From assembly GCA_036346375.1 (NCBI GenBank), contig CM070520.1, positions 42,737,854 to 42,801,853 of the forward strand: 64,000 bases of DNA. The letters run 5' to 3'. The notes under the pieces are model-generated. The model was not told the origin of the DNA. It worked only from the letters and a program-made list of their open reading frames with translations, and ran no database searches. The DNA comes from Guadua angustifolia (lineage: Eukaryota; Streptophyta; Magnoliopsida; Poales; Poaceae). The translations under genes and the position numbers were made by a program. Shown here piece by piece: positions 31,750 to 43,935 of the stretch (positions are counted from its first letter, which is position 1; each line of letters begins with the position of its first letter).

Positions 31750-31885
31750 ATGGATTTTTAACATGCTCCACATGGAACATAAAATTCAGCAAATTGCCTA
31801 CTGAAAATGGTAGAAACTGCTAAAAATGTCAATATGAAGAAAGCTCTCATACCATCAATCAATGGAGTATAAATTGCAGTAGACT
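31750..31885. other. Short unassigned spacer
   Basis: This AT-rich stretch lies between the small CACTA and the CACTA-3 terminus. Nothing is recognisable in it. Confidence 0.5.
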
Positions 31886-32045
31886 CACTACTACAAATGG
31901 ACTCATATTATACCCCTCATCACAGATAGTTTTTTACAAAAACAGTCAATGATGAGTGTTGGGCAGATTGCAGACAGTTTTTGGCTAAAACCGTCAGTGA
32001 TGAGGGACACATCACAGATGATTTTAGCCAAAAATCATCTAGAAT
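31886..32045 (+). repeat. CACTA-3 left terminus and subterminal repeats
   Basis: CACTACTACAAATGG is followed by repeats of the form CATCACAGA(T/C)(A/G)GTTTT, with inverted partners AAAACCGTCAGTGATGAGG and AACAGTCAATGATGAG. This motif differs from CACTA-1's CCGGC core, so it is a different subfamily. Confidence 0.8.
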
Positions 32046-32746
32046 TACCATTTCTATGAAATAAGTATAGATATCCTCGACCTCCCCGTCATTTTTAGGG
32101 TTCCCGAGCTATTTTTAAGGTGTCTACGACTAAGACGATTTGGTGGAAAGAGACTCTGTTTATGGAAGTGTGATTGTAGATCATTCTAATCTAGGTCATC
32201 TAAGGTTAGTAATTGGTTCTAAGTTGCATTATATTTAAGATCTAGCTTAGTAAAGAAGGAATTGAAGATGGTTTCTAGATCTAGCTTGGTATAGATCCAT
32301 TTGTTTTTTGTAATGTAAAGTAGTAATTGGTTCTAATTGCATTATACTCATTATATAGATAGTTACTTAAAAGAAGGTAATCTAGGTTAATAATTGTTTG
32401 TAATTGAATTATATTCAACATATATCTAGCTTGGTAAAGAGGGAAATGAAGATGGTTTTGAACTAACTTGGTGTAGATCTATTTTATCTTTTTGATCTAA
32501 AGTAGTAATTGGTTCTAATTGCATTATACTCAAGATGTTGCTAGCTATGTAAAAAAAGAATTGAAGATGCTGAGTTTAAATGTAGCTTACATATGTATAT
32601 ATCCATTTGTTCTTTATTATATAAAAAGCTATATAGGTTAATTAGCAAGTTTAAATGTAGTTTATATTTAGCATGTGTGTGCATGTACACTCCTAGTGTA
32701 CTTAATTCATTATTTAGCACTTATTGTTATGTACGTAGTGTAGACG
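32046..32746 (+). repeat. CACTA-3 leader/intron with imperfect tandem repeats
   Basis: Non-coding. From about 32200 to 32580 the phrase AGTAATTGGTTCTAATTGCA and its surroundings (GATCTAGCTTGGTA, GAATTGAAGATGG) recurs about four times at irregular spacing of roughly 70-120 bp. This is an old, partly rearranged tandem array before the first transposase exon. Confidence 0.7.
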
Positions 32747-34319
32747 GACCGAAGCTGGATGTATGCTGAGAACCGTGCGAGCACCGAGTATATTAATGGT
32801 GTGTCCACTTTTAGAAGAGCTGCAGAGGAGGATATGTTGAACAACGGGTGGAATTTATGCCTCGTCCATCCATTGACTGTGATCTAAGAATATTTCAAAA
32901 CCCAGCACAGATCGAAGAACACTTGATTCTAAGTGGTTTCAAAGGGGATATACATGTTGGACCAGTCATGGTGAAGAGCAGATTATGTAGGAAAAAATAG
33001 TATTAACATCATCGATGAAGTCAATGATACTCCAAATGATATCAACTGTGCTTTCGATGAGGATAGATTTCACGATGACAATCTGGATCAGATGCTGTGG
33101 GATGCAGAAAGGAACCATGATGAGAGGGAGTATGTAAAATTCTGGGACTTGATGGATGACTCATAGAAACTTTTGTTCCTGGGGTGTGAGTCAAAATACA
33201 CATGGTTGTCATGTGTGCTTGAATTATTGAAATTAATAGCAAGCAATGGCTGGTCTGACAAGAGTTTCACGGTGCTATTAGGTCTATTAGCGGACATGAT
33301 TTCGAAGGAAAATGAGTTACCAACAACCACCTACAAAGCTAAGAAGGTTTTTTATCCCTAAAGCTAAGAAGGTTTTTTATCCCTTGAGAATGAAAGTATA
33401 AAGAATACATGCCTATCCGAATGACTGTATTCTCTATCGCAAAGAGTACACAAACTTACATGTATGTCTTGTGTGCAACGTATCTCAGTACAAGTATAAA
33501 GATAAATCAGATGACGACGACAAGGGCATCGAGGTGAAGAAAGGACCCCCTGCTAAGGTGGCATGGTACCTACCTGTAATTCCCGGTTTGAAGCATTTAT
33601 TTGCGAACCCAAAGGAGGCAAAACTGCTTTGGTGGCACTCGGATGAGCGTAAGAACGATAGAATGCTAAGGCACCCTACTGATTCCACCCAGTGGAGAAA
33701 CATCAGTAAGTGGATTCTATAATTTGTTGTGGATCCGAGGAATGTAAAGTTTGGATTGAGTACGAATGGAATGAATCATTTCGGTAACATGAATAGCCGT
33801 CATAGCACTTGGCCCGTGAATCTCTATATCTACAACTTTTCTCCTTGGTTGTCCATGAAGCAAAAGTACATTTTTCTGTTTATACTCATCCAAGGCTTGA
33901 ACCAACCTGGAAACGATATTGATGTGTACCTAGCATCATTGGTGGAAGATCTGAACACACTGTGGGCTCCTAGGGTACAGGTATAGGATGCTTACAAATG
34001 AGAGTACTTTACTTTGCACAACCTGTTGTTCTACACCACAAATGATTATCCTGCCCTTGCTAACCTATCGGGCTATAGTACAAATGAAGCCAAAGCCTGT
34101 ACTCACTACTTAGATAATACCGAGAGTGTGTAGTTGAATTACTCGCGCAAAACCATATAGATGCGTCATCGTAGGTTCCTTCGGAGGAATCACCCATACC
34201 GCAAGACGAAGAAATAATTTGACGGAATGACCAAAGATGGTTTAGCTCCAAAGCCTTTAAGAAGGACAAGCATTCTGGATATGGTTAAGAATTTGGATGT
34301 TGCGCTTGAAATGAAACAT
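32747..34319 (+). pseudogene. TNP2 transposase of CACTA-3, 5' part
   Basis: Reading order is DRSWMYAENRASTEYINGVS (32747), FHDDNLDQMLWDAERNHDE (near 33069) and a helical region (33173-33361). After a frameshifting duplication come NDCILYRKEYTNLH, KGPPAKVAWYLPVIPGLKHL and MLRHPTDSTQWRNI, then MNHFGNMNSRHSTWPVNLYI and PGNDIDVYLASLVEDLNTLW (from 33729), ending near 34310. This is the same domain order as TNP2 in CACTA-1. Stops occur at about 32885, 33165 and 33720. Copia-2 then splits the gene in its catalytic part. Confidence 0.9.
33335..33384 (+). repeat. 25-bp perfect tandem duplication
   Basis: AAAGCTAAGAAGGTTTTTTA plus TCCCT occurs twice back to back (33335-33359 and 33360-33384). As 25 is not a multiple of three, it shifts the transposase frame. 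Confidence 0.95.
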
Positions 34320-34770
34320 TGTAGGATCAAGGATGACCGACTAGAGGGGGTGAATAGGAGGTTTATAAATTTTTAACTCTAATACAAGTAATTTAAAACA
34401 CTAAGCTAGAGTTGCAATAAGGACAATTTTCAATTATGATTTCTAATGATCATAAGGACTCTAGCAAGTTTAGTATGACCAATGAAGGATTCTAATTTCC
34501 AATAATATACTCAAATTGCTAGAAATAAGAATTGACCACAATAAAACTAAATGCAAGTCACAAGAAAATGAGAGACAAGAATTTTATTCTGTGGTCTCAG
34601 AGACTTGCTGGTCTCCCCTAATCAACGTTGAGGTGACTTGAACAACTTCAAGCTGGCTCCACCCGCTTGAGCCCTTGATCACTATGGTAGTTCTTCCCCA
34701 CTCCAGATAGGCGAACTCCGGTCTTCACATCTTGGCCGAGGATTCTCACAACCTTCGTTGAGAAGCTCAC

Positions 34771-37700
34771 TATCGGGACACGAATTTACCAAATTCGAAC
34801 GCACTATGTTTACCACACTAGTCTCTGGATCAACGCTACTGCACACAGCACAATGTTGGCAAATATCACATCATACACAGCGTTAAGAATAGTAAGACTC
34901 TATTTATTCATCTAACTAAGTGTATGATCTTATGACCAACTTACATTATTAAGCCACGCAGGGCTAGAATGAAAATAAAGACTAAGACAAATGAAGCGAA
35001 AAAAGTAGAAGACACTGGTGACTCATCAGTTCAACATAGGCAACTGACAGGACTTGGGCCTAGTGACTCGTGTTCTCCGGGAACTCCTCCAACAAAGACG
35101 ATGACTACTCAACTGTTGATTTGTTGGTGATGGCAAGAATGAATACAAAAGCACTCAACAAGTTGTGCACAGAATGCAATCTAATATAGCTATCCAAAGG
35201 AATGGCTGACATGGCTTATTTGTAGTAAAGTAGCGTTTATGAATAAGTACGATACATAGATTGAAAAGACAGTAAAGCAAATAACAGTAATAAATAGATT
35301 CAACACTTTCTCAAGTAAACCAAGTTTCCAATCCTAAGTCAAGTTTCATCCTTCCACATGACAACCTGCCATCCCATTCAGTTTCCATTTTATTAACTAA
35401 CCCTTAACTGTAATTCCCGAGCTATGCTCGATACTGCGAGCACGGCTATCCGAATAGATTTATACTCTGTAGAGGTTATGTACTTTACCCATATGATACA
35501 ACCATACACCACACATGCGAGTGATTATAACAAAGCCTTTACAATACCCTACCTTAACCCAATACTATCTGCTGAGGTTTCAACATTGAAGGGCTAAACC
35601 ACCACAACAAGATCCCCCTCTTATGGTATGTGAGTTTATCCGTAAACCCAGACTTACACCACCACAAGCAGTACTAAAGCTAAGACATTGCAAATTAGTC
35701 AGCTAGGCTGCCCCATAACAAACATGTGGTTGCATGATTGACTCAGTTCAAAGGCTCACAAGGTTAAGTCCTTAGGGTGATCAAGGCAAAACTTCCGCAT
35801 ATCCTCTACCCATCGGGCCCACTTTGGCACACATGCCCCTTGCCACTTGCTTCAATCTAAGTGATTACCAACCCAGTTGATTACCAAGCACCACGTGTTA
35901 TCCACAAGTCAACATCATTGCGTGACATCCCTCATCACAACAACTCAATCTCATCGTGTGACCACTCATGACACACAAGTTCATAACATGGTTCCATATT
36001 CCATTAGTCAAGATTAATTCTCAATGATTCAGGTACATATGATGATGTGGCATGGCTAAGGAAACTATTACGATCTAACCAACCCATGTTGACTTTAATA
36101 TCAATCAACTATAGTGAACCAATCTAGGGTGATATGTAAACCATGGCATACAAATGACAAGGTAGGGTATAGATCAAAGGGTATGATAACTACGTCCCAA
36201 TTTAGATTAAAAGCATTTGTACACACGAAATAATATGCAATACTATAAAGCAAAATAGCAACTTTATAAACATGTGTACAACATGATCAAAGCACAATTT
36301 GCCAAAAAGGTCCTAGTCTTGCTCTGGAATCTGATCTTAAGTTGATGAATCCTCCTCCGATGTGTCACACAACTCAACGTCTACGCGAATCGAGAGAGAA
36401 AAGTAAATAAATACACAAAATAGAGAGCAAATGAATATCAAAAATCAAATAAAATTCACCACTAAATATATCTCAATTTTACAAATTTTTAGAATTTTGA
36501 ATTACCTCAATCAGAGTTCGTATGAGGGAGAACGAGCTCTCAGAAAATTCAAAAATCATAAAAATCTAAAAATTAGAAAATCAAATAATATCCAAATTGT
36601 TTTATAAAAGAAATTTGATTTATTGCGTCATGTTGACGTCAGCATCGAACCAGGCCAATCGCATGCTGACACATCACCTCGGTCCATAGACCCGGTCCAC
36701 GGGACCTCCTCTGGTCCATCGTGGACGTGGTCCACGGCGCCTCGGTGCCGGCGCATGACACGCGGTAGGATCTGATTGGTCGCCACCCGTGGCTCGATCT
36801 GGCCCACCAAAAATGGATCAAACAGCTCAAATCTTTGCGTAACGCAGTGGCCTCGCGACCGGACGATTAGATCCAACAGCTTGCAGGTGAAGATGTTGAT
36901 TACTATTAGCGCAGCTACGTGGCTCACTCCTGGCGATTTGATGATGATCCAACGATCGACAGCTCCTCATCTCCCCGATGGCAATGCGGTGGTGATGCTT
37001 CATCGAGTTGGTGAAGACGACCACGGCGAACGATCCGGCAGCGGAATGGCGACAAGATTTCACACTTCCGACGCGGCGTAGCATGGCGAGTTCAGATCTG
37101 GAGCCCAAGCGACGAATCTCGGCTTGTCGATGGCAACAAACAGAGAAAATGCATGGCAGGGCTTCGGCTGTCAATGGTGAGGTCTAGCGGGTGCTCTGGG
37201 GCTCTTCGGGTGATGGTGCTTTAGGGAAAAGATGCGGCGCATCCTGACGATCCTTCGGGGGGGGGGCTGCGGCGTCTTAAATAAACCTCGGCGACGCACT
37301 AATCTGGAACCCTAATGCTACACGGCGATGGTGGCGTGTCGGCAATGGACTCCGAGCCCCGATTGAAGACGACAATGGACAACCGTCCGATCTTCCGCGG
37401 ATGTTCACGATTCGAGCTGATGCAGCGCAATCCTATCCTCCCTCAATTGTTCGACGGTCGGGATCTTGAAGGAATCCCGAACCAGTACGCTACAATCTCA
37501 CACACCTGATCAAAATCCAACGGTCACGAACACTAGGTCAAATAGGAAACTCCATCTTCTAATCCAAGCCGCACGATCGAAGATCAACAGCTGGCGGTAA
37601 TGGCTAGGCTGACGGGCTAGAGACGTCGAGCGATTGGGTCGCGTGGACACAGGCCATGCTCGCACAATGCTAGGCTTCGACCCAGTACCGTTCACCGAAT

Positions 37701-38017
37701 TTCTCGCGGGTTTTCTTTTAAAATAATTCTAGTTATTAACATAATTAGTTTTAGGCAACAAAAATATCAGTAAAAATCCAAGAAAATTCTCAAAAAATAC
37801 TTTAAGACATTTTGGACTCAAATAAAATATTTTTAGCAAAAATTTATTTAAATTTTATCTATATTTATTTATTTATCAACAAATGGCCGATATACTTAAT
37901 TTAAAATAATTTCAGATAAATTCCAAAAAAATCCAATAAATCCAGAAAAATCCCAAAACACACAAATTGCAATAAAAGAATAATAAACGATAAAAAGGTA
38001 TTTTTTGGGATGTTACA
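34771..38017 (-). mobile_element. LTR-B, solo LTR in the Copia-2 3' LTR
   Basis: It reads TATCGGGACACG...GGGATGTTACA in plus orientation (minus start TGTAACATCCC), with a perfect 5-bp TSD, CTCAC (34766-34770 and 38018-38022). The Copia-2 5' LTR near 58705 shows the uninterrupted sequence. It is 3247 bp with a GC-rich part (36620-37700) and an AT-rich tail, and no internal domain, so it is a solo LTR left by LTR-LTR recombination. ORFs inside have no family motif. Confidence 0.93.
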
Positions 38018-38263
38018 CTCACCGAGCACGATCACCTTCAAGCCGTCTAGGAGGCGGCAACCTCTAAGAGTAATAAGTCTTGACGCTTGCTTGAGGTCGA
38101 ATTTGAGTGTCTAGAGGCTCAACACTAAATGCACCACTCAAATTTCGCTCCTAACTCTCTCAAAGTGTGAATTGAATGCATAATGAGTTTTGGAGACTAG
38201 CTAGAGCTCAAATATCATTAAAGAGGTTCAAGACATGCTCTAAAATGCAGGTGGGGGGGAGGG

Positions 38264-38271
38264 TATTTATA
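38264..38271 (-). promoter_or_regulatory. Copia-2 LTR TATA box (3' LTR copy)
   Basis: The minus strand is TATAAATA within GGTTATAAATACC, about 700 bp into the LTR; an equivalent lies at 58946-58953. Confidence 0.6.
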
Positions 38272-38985
38272 ACCGCCACCAACCAATTCTTGCCGTTGTC
38301 CAAAAACCTCCTGAGAGGCCGGTCATACCGCCCTTGGGCCGGTATGACCGGCTATCAGTACCCAATGGTCACTGTTGTGCATTTAATGCATGGTCAGTGA
38401 CCGTTGGTCACATGGCCGTATGACTGGAGGGGGTCCAGCCATACCACTCGCCGGTATGACCGGAGGGTCCCTAGTCATACCGCCCTTCTCAGTTGCAAAA
38501 GCACCCCTAATGGAAATATCAGACCGGCCTATAGGTTGGTCAAATCGACGGTCGGTATGACCAGAGGGGCCTTGGTCATATCGGCCCCACAACACCCAAA
38601 AGCGCAAATCTATCTCTTTTGATTTCTCTTTTGTTTATATTTTCATGGAAGTGTCTAATTGTATATGATTTGAGCCTTGACACTTTTATCGACATCAAAC
38701 ATGCGACAAAGACCCCTTTTAATAGTACGGCACCTATTCTAGCAATCTGATCTTTTTCTCCAAACACCGAGATTGACAAAAGTTATGAAAAGGTCCTTAA
38801 ATTTTATACCTTAGCCATCTTATCTCGATGCGTTGATTTTCTATTCATCAATTTCATGCTTCCATGTTCGTCGAATCTTGGACCAACCTATTCTCAAAAT
38901 ACTCAAATTGAAAATGTTAGTGCTTTAAACAATGATTGTTATTGATTACCAAAACCAAATCGAATTAGGGGCCTAGATGCTTTCA

Positions 38986-39000
38986 ATCTCCCCCTTTTTG
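38986..39000 (-). other. Copia-2 polypurine tract
   Basis: The minus strand is CAAAAAGGGGGAGAT, immediately before the 3' LTR start TGAAAGCATC. Confidence 0.85.
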
Positions 39001-39504
39001 GTAATTGATGACAATCCTCATGTGAGAATTAAATTAATTTTGAATTTTGAGTAGTCAACTAGGAAGAACAAGTTGTATACTCAAAAGCTTTGTTTTAACA
39101 ATATTTTGCCTTTAGGAATAAAAAGAGTATTAAGCACAAAATATCATTAAAACATCAATATTTGAATGAAAACTCCCCCTAAATATGTGCATATGGATAA
39201 AAAGCTGTCATGTGCACATTTGATATTTTTGAGAATTTTGATGGAGTTTCCCTTTAAATATTGAATTTGAGGAGAACAACAGAATATAAGCAACGAATAT
39301 ATATGTATCAAGCATAAAATGAATATGAAAAGTATGATCATGACAAGATACCACATTTAACCATTAAACATCTAAAACATTCATAATCATCCAAAAGCAA
39401 CATATAAAATTACCAAGGTCCAACAAACACAACCAACCAAAGTAACGAGGTTCATTAGCTTACAATACTAAAATATAAAGTAATAATAACTTAACCTGAT
39501 CCTT
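39001..39504 (-). other. Copia-2 3' non-coding region
   Basis: This AT-rich stretch lies between the env-like ORF and polypurine tract. A second PPT-like run, TTTAGGGGGAGTT on the minus strand, lies at 39172-39183. Confidence 0.5.
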
Positions 39505-41056
39505 CTAGTCTTTGTCTTCACTCAACTTCTCCTCCTTTGGCATCGAAGACCAAAAAGGGAACCCCAGCGCAAGCTCAAGACGAAGGAGGCAGCAAAGGAG
39601 GTGGAGTACGACGAGCGCCATAGTGATGAAAAGAGATAGGAGCCTGCTAAGAGTGGTACTCCTCAAAGGAAGTGCGAAGCTCAGTGATGGTAGAGTCAAT
39701 GGTATCCAAACACCCTCTGACATCCTCAACAACCTAGCAAGTCTGAGACTGATACTCAACACAAGCAAAATTGCTCAACATGTCGGTCCTGAGACTCGCA
39801 AAGCTGCTCATCATGGTATTGTGCAGCATATCAAACTTTTCATGTGCCACACCTAAATAATGCTACGCTGGATGAGGCTGAGTTTCTTCTTCTCCAATAT
39901 CCTGCTATGGTGGGTGCTGTTGGGAGCACTGACCCCTCTGAACCTGAGGACCTGCCTCTCATGGCTTATATGGTTTGTGGGCACTGCCACAACCATCACG
40001 GTACCTCGTCAGCCATTTGATAATCATTATGATATAAGGGGCAAAGTAGATCCTTTCACCTCGATCACTAGCAGACGAGTGCATTTTTCGAAGAATAAAA
40101 TCCACCACATTGAACTTTTCTTTCTTCATGATTTTACCCATAATATTCCAAGCATAGCCTCTTATCTCATCGAAATTACTGCTCTTGGGATGAATGGTAA
40201 CTCGCACAATCCTATTTATGAGGCTAGATGTGGGGAGGAGATAAGTCATCTTACTAGGCCTTTTGACACGGGCTGCTAGGTCATAGAAGTTGTACTGTTC
40301 TGAGAGAGGGAGCGAGGAGTCACTGTGAATCTTGGGCTAACTGCTGTGGTAAACACTGCAAGCTTGCTCAATCTCTATCTTTGAAGCTGTGTATACTGCT
40401 AAGTCCGTCATCCAAGTGATCTCATCAAAAGAGTCAGAAACATGAAAGGTGGTATAGAATTGTCGAATCATATCCTCATTATAATCACACTTCATGCTTA
40501 CAAAGGATGCTAGATCAGCGCCATGGAAGAGCTTAGATACTCCAACAAACAGAGGAATCTTCCTAATATGTTCCTAACTTACCCACTTGTGCTCAGCAAA
40601 TTCCTTGTTCAAGTAAATCTCATGATATACTTTCTATTGGAAGATGGTTCTGAATTTATCCAGAGTAGCACTTTGGGGGAGCAAATACTGATTTGCCTGA
40701 TGAAGTGAGAAATACTTCTCCCCCTTGATCTTCCTCAAATCCATAATGGGCTGGAAGTCATCAAAGTTTTCTTCTTCATCTTCAGACTCTTCGCTCCCAC
40801 TGCCATTCCCTTCCTCAAAATCTACATCCATGCTGTCATCTTTCTCACTTGATTCTGAAACTACCTTCTTCCTTTTTCTCCCTCGAGAATTTCCACCAAG
40901 CTCTTGTTGAATTTTCAAACAAATCTTTTTATCCCTTGCAGCACTAATTTGAGAGTTTTTGTTGTCACTCTCATGAGACGAAGGAACACCCCTTGCTCGA
41001 GTCGACTTGAGGATTACCCTACCACTGCAAGGAGGAAGATTCTTAGTCCTCGGCAT
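39505..41056 (-). pseudogene. Copia-2 env-like third ORF (decayed)
   Basis: The minus strand starts MPRTKNLPP at 41056. It continues with a basic Ser/Lys-rich region (RGRKRKKVVSESSEKDD), an acidic stretch (GNGSGSEESEDEEEN) and LRKIKGEKYFSLHQANQYLL. Stops and frameshifts follow. Then 40249-39959 carries RIVRVTIHPKSSNFDEIRG and FNVVDFILRKM, resembling the plant-transposon domain found in the third ORF of SIRE/Maximus elements. No clear signal peptide or membrane segment survives. Its position downstream of RNase H and before the polypurine tract supports the call. The function of such ORFs in plants is unproven, and this copy is broken. Confidence 0.6.
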
Positions 41057-41780
41057 GATGATTGAGATAACAAGGAGTAGACGAAATGAGAACAAGGATT
41101 ACATGCCCTAACAACGGATTATGATGCAATTGTGACAAAATATGCTAAAACTAGGATTTTGGCATAGTCACCCCGGTCATACTACCCAAGGGGCTGGTAG
41201 CACCGGCCATGGCAGTGCTACTGCCCAGGGGTCGGTATGACCGGTCAAACGGGCCTCTTTTGCCCAATATCGCAAATTCTCAAGTTGTGAGTAAATCAAT
41301 CCATGAAATGGCACATATAGACATCAAAAGTCAATAATCTACTCATTACTTCCAAAGATTTCAATTTATTTCGCATGATTTTGCCACATTATACATCAAA
41401 CCCTAAAACTTCAAATATGAACCCTAGGGCATAGGAATGCAAGGAATTTGAAAGGAGAATGAGGGGAATCGATACCTTGAATTAGAAGATTGAGATGAGA
41501 GCAAAGGGTTTGAAAGAAGAACCTTGGATCGAGGAGTTTCTTTTGGAGATTTTGAGAAAGGAGTTCTTGAGAGGAGAGAGAGAGATGAGAAATAGAGAAA
41601 TAGGAGAGAGATAGAGCACAAGTAGGGTTAAGGAGAAAGAATATATATTGAGAAGTTGCCCCCAAAAATAGGCATTAACCGTCCTCTCCAACTTGGTCAA
41701 TATGACCGCACAGAGCCCAATCATACCACTCACTGGTGCTACCACACCCTCTGCGGTTACACCGGCCCTCATAGGCTGAA
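41057..41780 (-). promoter_or_regulatory. Possible internal promoter, leader and splice donor before the env-like ORF
   Basis: Going down the minus strand: motifs like those in U3 (AATCATACCACTCACTGG and GGTCAATATGACCG, 41690-41770); an AT-rich TATA-like run (CAATATATAT, about 41640-41650); a long CT-rich leader (41470-41630) typical of plant 5' UTRs; then AATTCAAG/GTATCG near 41470, a good splice donor; then the ATG at 41056. Another cluster of GGTATGACCGG-type motifs lies at 41165-41255. This is inference from layout. Confidence 0.4.
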
Positions 41781-42342
41781 AAGTCATAAAAAAAGCTAAA
41801 TAGAGTTGAAATTGCTCTTTTGATTATATTTCTTGAAGAATAATCTATTTGAGCATTTCAATTCAATAAACAATCAAGAAAAACAAATTTTCACAAATAA
41901 TTTTTATTCAAAATAGACTCCTTTTTGAGTAAAAGAGAAAATTTTGAAAATAACCATTTTGCAAGAGATACCTATTGCATTTTGGGCGTATATGAGTTTG
42001 AAATACCTTTTGTGAGTCTACATATAATTAAAGTCTAGCTCCAAGGTGGATTCTCACATTGTGCATTTTACTAGGTCATTATAGACCAAATTTTGTCATT
42101 GAAGAAATGTTGTGAAAATCAATACTCAATTTAAAGCATTTGGGATATCTTTCAAAATAGAGAAGAGCAGATTGAATCAAAGATGAGGTTTATATTTATT
42201 TAATTTTTGAAATGAAGAAACTTACAAAATGACATTTTCTAAGAATTTTTTTAAATATGTTAATCCAATATGATCTAGAGATACCCTTTAAAGCGTATTT
42301 GCACTTATTTGATATTTTCACATTTCTAGGGATGTGGTATAA

Positions 42343-42357
42343 CACTCCCCCTAAATG
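42343..42357 (-). other. Central polypurine-tract-like run in Copia-2
   Basis: The minus strand is CATTTAGGGGGAGTG, located just after the pol region and well before the 3' LTR. It may have served as a second plus-strand primer or mark the old pol/ORF3 boundary. Confidence 0.45.
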
Positions 42358-42727
42358 TGTTACTCACCAATCCGAATAAGCAAATAAGAGCCAATTAATA
42401 TCCAAAGACAACAATCATGATGCGAGTGTTCAAACCACATTAGAGAAGTCTATGATATTTAATTCATTCCTCAATTTGCAAAAACATGCTTCATCTAAGG
42501 GCTTAGTGAGGATATTCGCTAATTGATTTTCAGTTCTAATGTGACTAATCACAATATCACCTTTACTCATGATCCCTTAAGAAATGCTAGCGGATATCTA
42601 TATGTTTGGTTTTTTAGTGTTGAACTGGATTGTTGGCTATTTTAACTGCACTTTCATTATCACATAATAGAGGCACATTTTTTAAATTAATTCCATAGTC
42701 CATTAAGGTTTGCCTCATTCACAATAA

Positions 42728-43935
42728 TTAAGCACAACAACTACCGACAGAAATATATTTAGCTTTAGCGGTGGATAGGGTTGTGAAGTTTTGTTTCTTG
42801 GAAAACCATGAAAATATGGATCGACCTAACAATTGGCAACTCCTAGAAGTGCTCTTTCTATCCACTTTGCAAAACACATAGTCCGAATTTGAATATCCAA
42901 TTAAATCAAATTTAAAACCTTTGGGATAACATAACCCTATATTTGAGAAATTTTTTAAATATCTTAAAATTATCTTAACGGCCACTAATTGACATTCTTT
43001 AGGAGATGTTTAAAAACGTGTACACATGCAAACACTAAACATGATATTGGGTCTAGATGCTGTAAGATAAAGTAGACTACCAATCATGGAGCGATAAAGT
43101 TTTAAGTCTACTGGTTTCCTCCCTCATTTAGGTCGAGATGCCCGTTGATGCTATAGGAGTCTTAATAGGCTTTGCGTCATCCATCCCAAACCTCTTGAGA
43201 AGATCTTTTATGTATTTGGTTTGACTTAATAAAGTCCCATTCTTGAGTTGCTTGATTTGTAATCTAAGAAAGAAGCTCAATTCTCTATCATGGATATCTT
43301 AAATTCCCTAGACATCATATCACGAAATTCTTTGCAAAAATCTTCGTTAGTAGAACCAAATATAATATCATTAATGTAAATTTGACGCACAAAGAATTCT
43401 CCATCAATTATTTTAGTAAAGAGTATTGTATCAACCTTCTCAATTTTAAAACCTTTTGAAATTAGAAAATCTCTAAACCGCTCATACCATACTCTAGGAA
43501 CTTGTTTGAGACCATATAATGCTTTAGTGAGTTTATATACATGATTTGGGAGTTTAGAATTTTCAAAATCGGGAGGTTCTTCGACAAATACCAATTCAGA
43601 TATTTGTCCATGCAGAAATGCACTCTTTACATCCATTTGAAACAATTTGATGTCACAACAAGATGCAAATGCACGCAAGATTCTAATAGCTTCTAGTCTA
43701 GCTATAGGTGCAAAGGTCTCACCAAAATCCAATCCTTCTATTTATGTGAACCCTTGCGCCACTAATCTAGCCTTATTTCTTACCACAATACCGTTCTCAT
43801 CTTGCTTGTTTCGAAATACCCACTTAGTGCCAATTACGTTGTATTCCTAGGGTCTTTCGACTAAGGTCTAAATGTCATTCTGGGCAAAGTTGCTGAGTTC
43901 TTCATGCATTGTATTCACCCAATCTGGATCATTTT
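42728..43935 (-). pseudogene. Copia-2 reverse transcriptase and RNase H (broken)
   Basis: The minus strand from 43732 shows the Copia RT domain (ETFAPIARLEAIRILRAFA; LFQMDVKSAFLHG; VYKLTKALYGLKQVPRVWYE). The active-site block reads YINDIIFGSTN where YVDD is expected. The thumb and connection (43030-43270) contain frameshifts. RNase H is at 42985-42728 (GYSNSDY, DRKSTSRSCQLLG, FTTLSTAKAKYISVGS), with both Glu of the usual TAEAEY changed to Lys. Loss of the second catalytic Asp and these Glu-to-Lys changes, which need only G-to-A on the coding strand, show an inactive copy. Upstream, 43860-43930 (DPDWVNTMHEELSNF) is the usual RT N-terminal lead-in. Confidence 0.92.

Larger units (their letters stand above)
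34320..38985 (-). repeat. Copia-2 3' LTR, split by LTR-B
   Basis: The parts are 34320-34770 and 38018-38985. It aligns throughout with the other LTR, and without the insert it is about 1.4 kb. It has many GGTATGACCGG/CCGGTCATACC motifs in U3 (38310-38590) and a minus TATA box (TATAAATA, 38264-38271). Confidence 0.92.
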
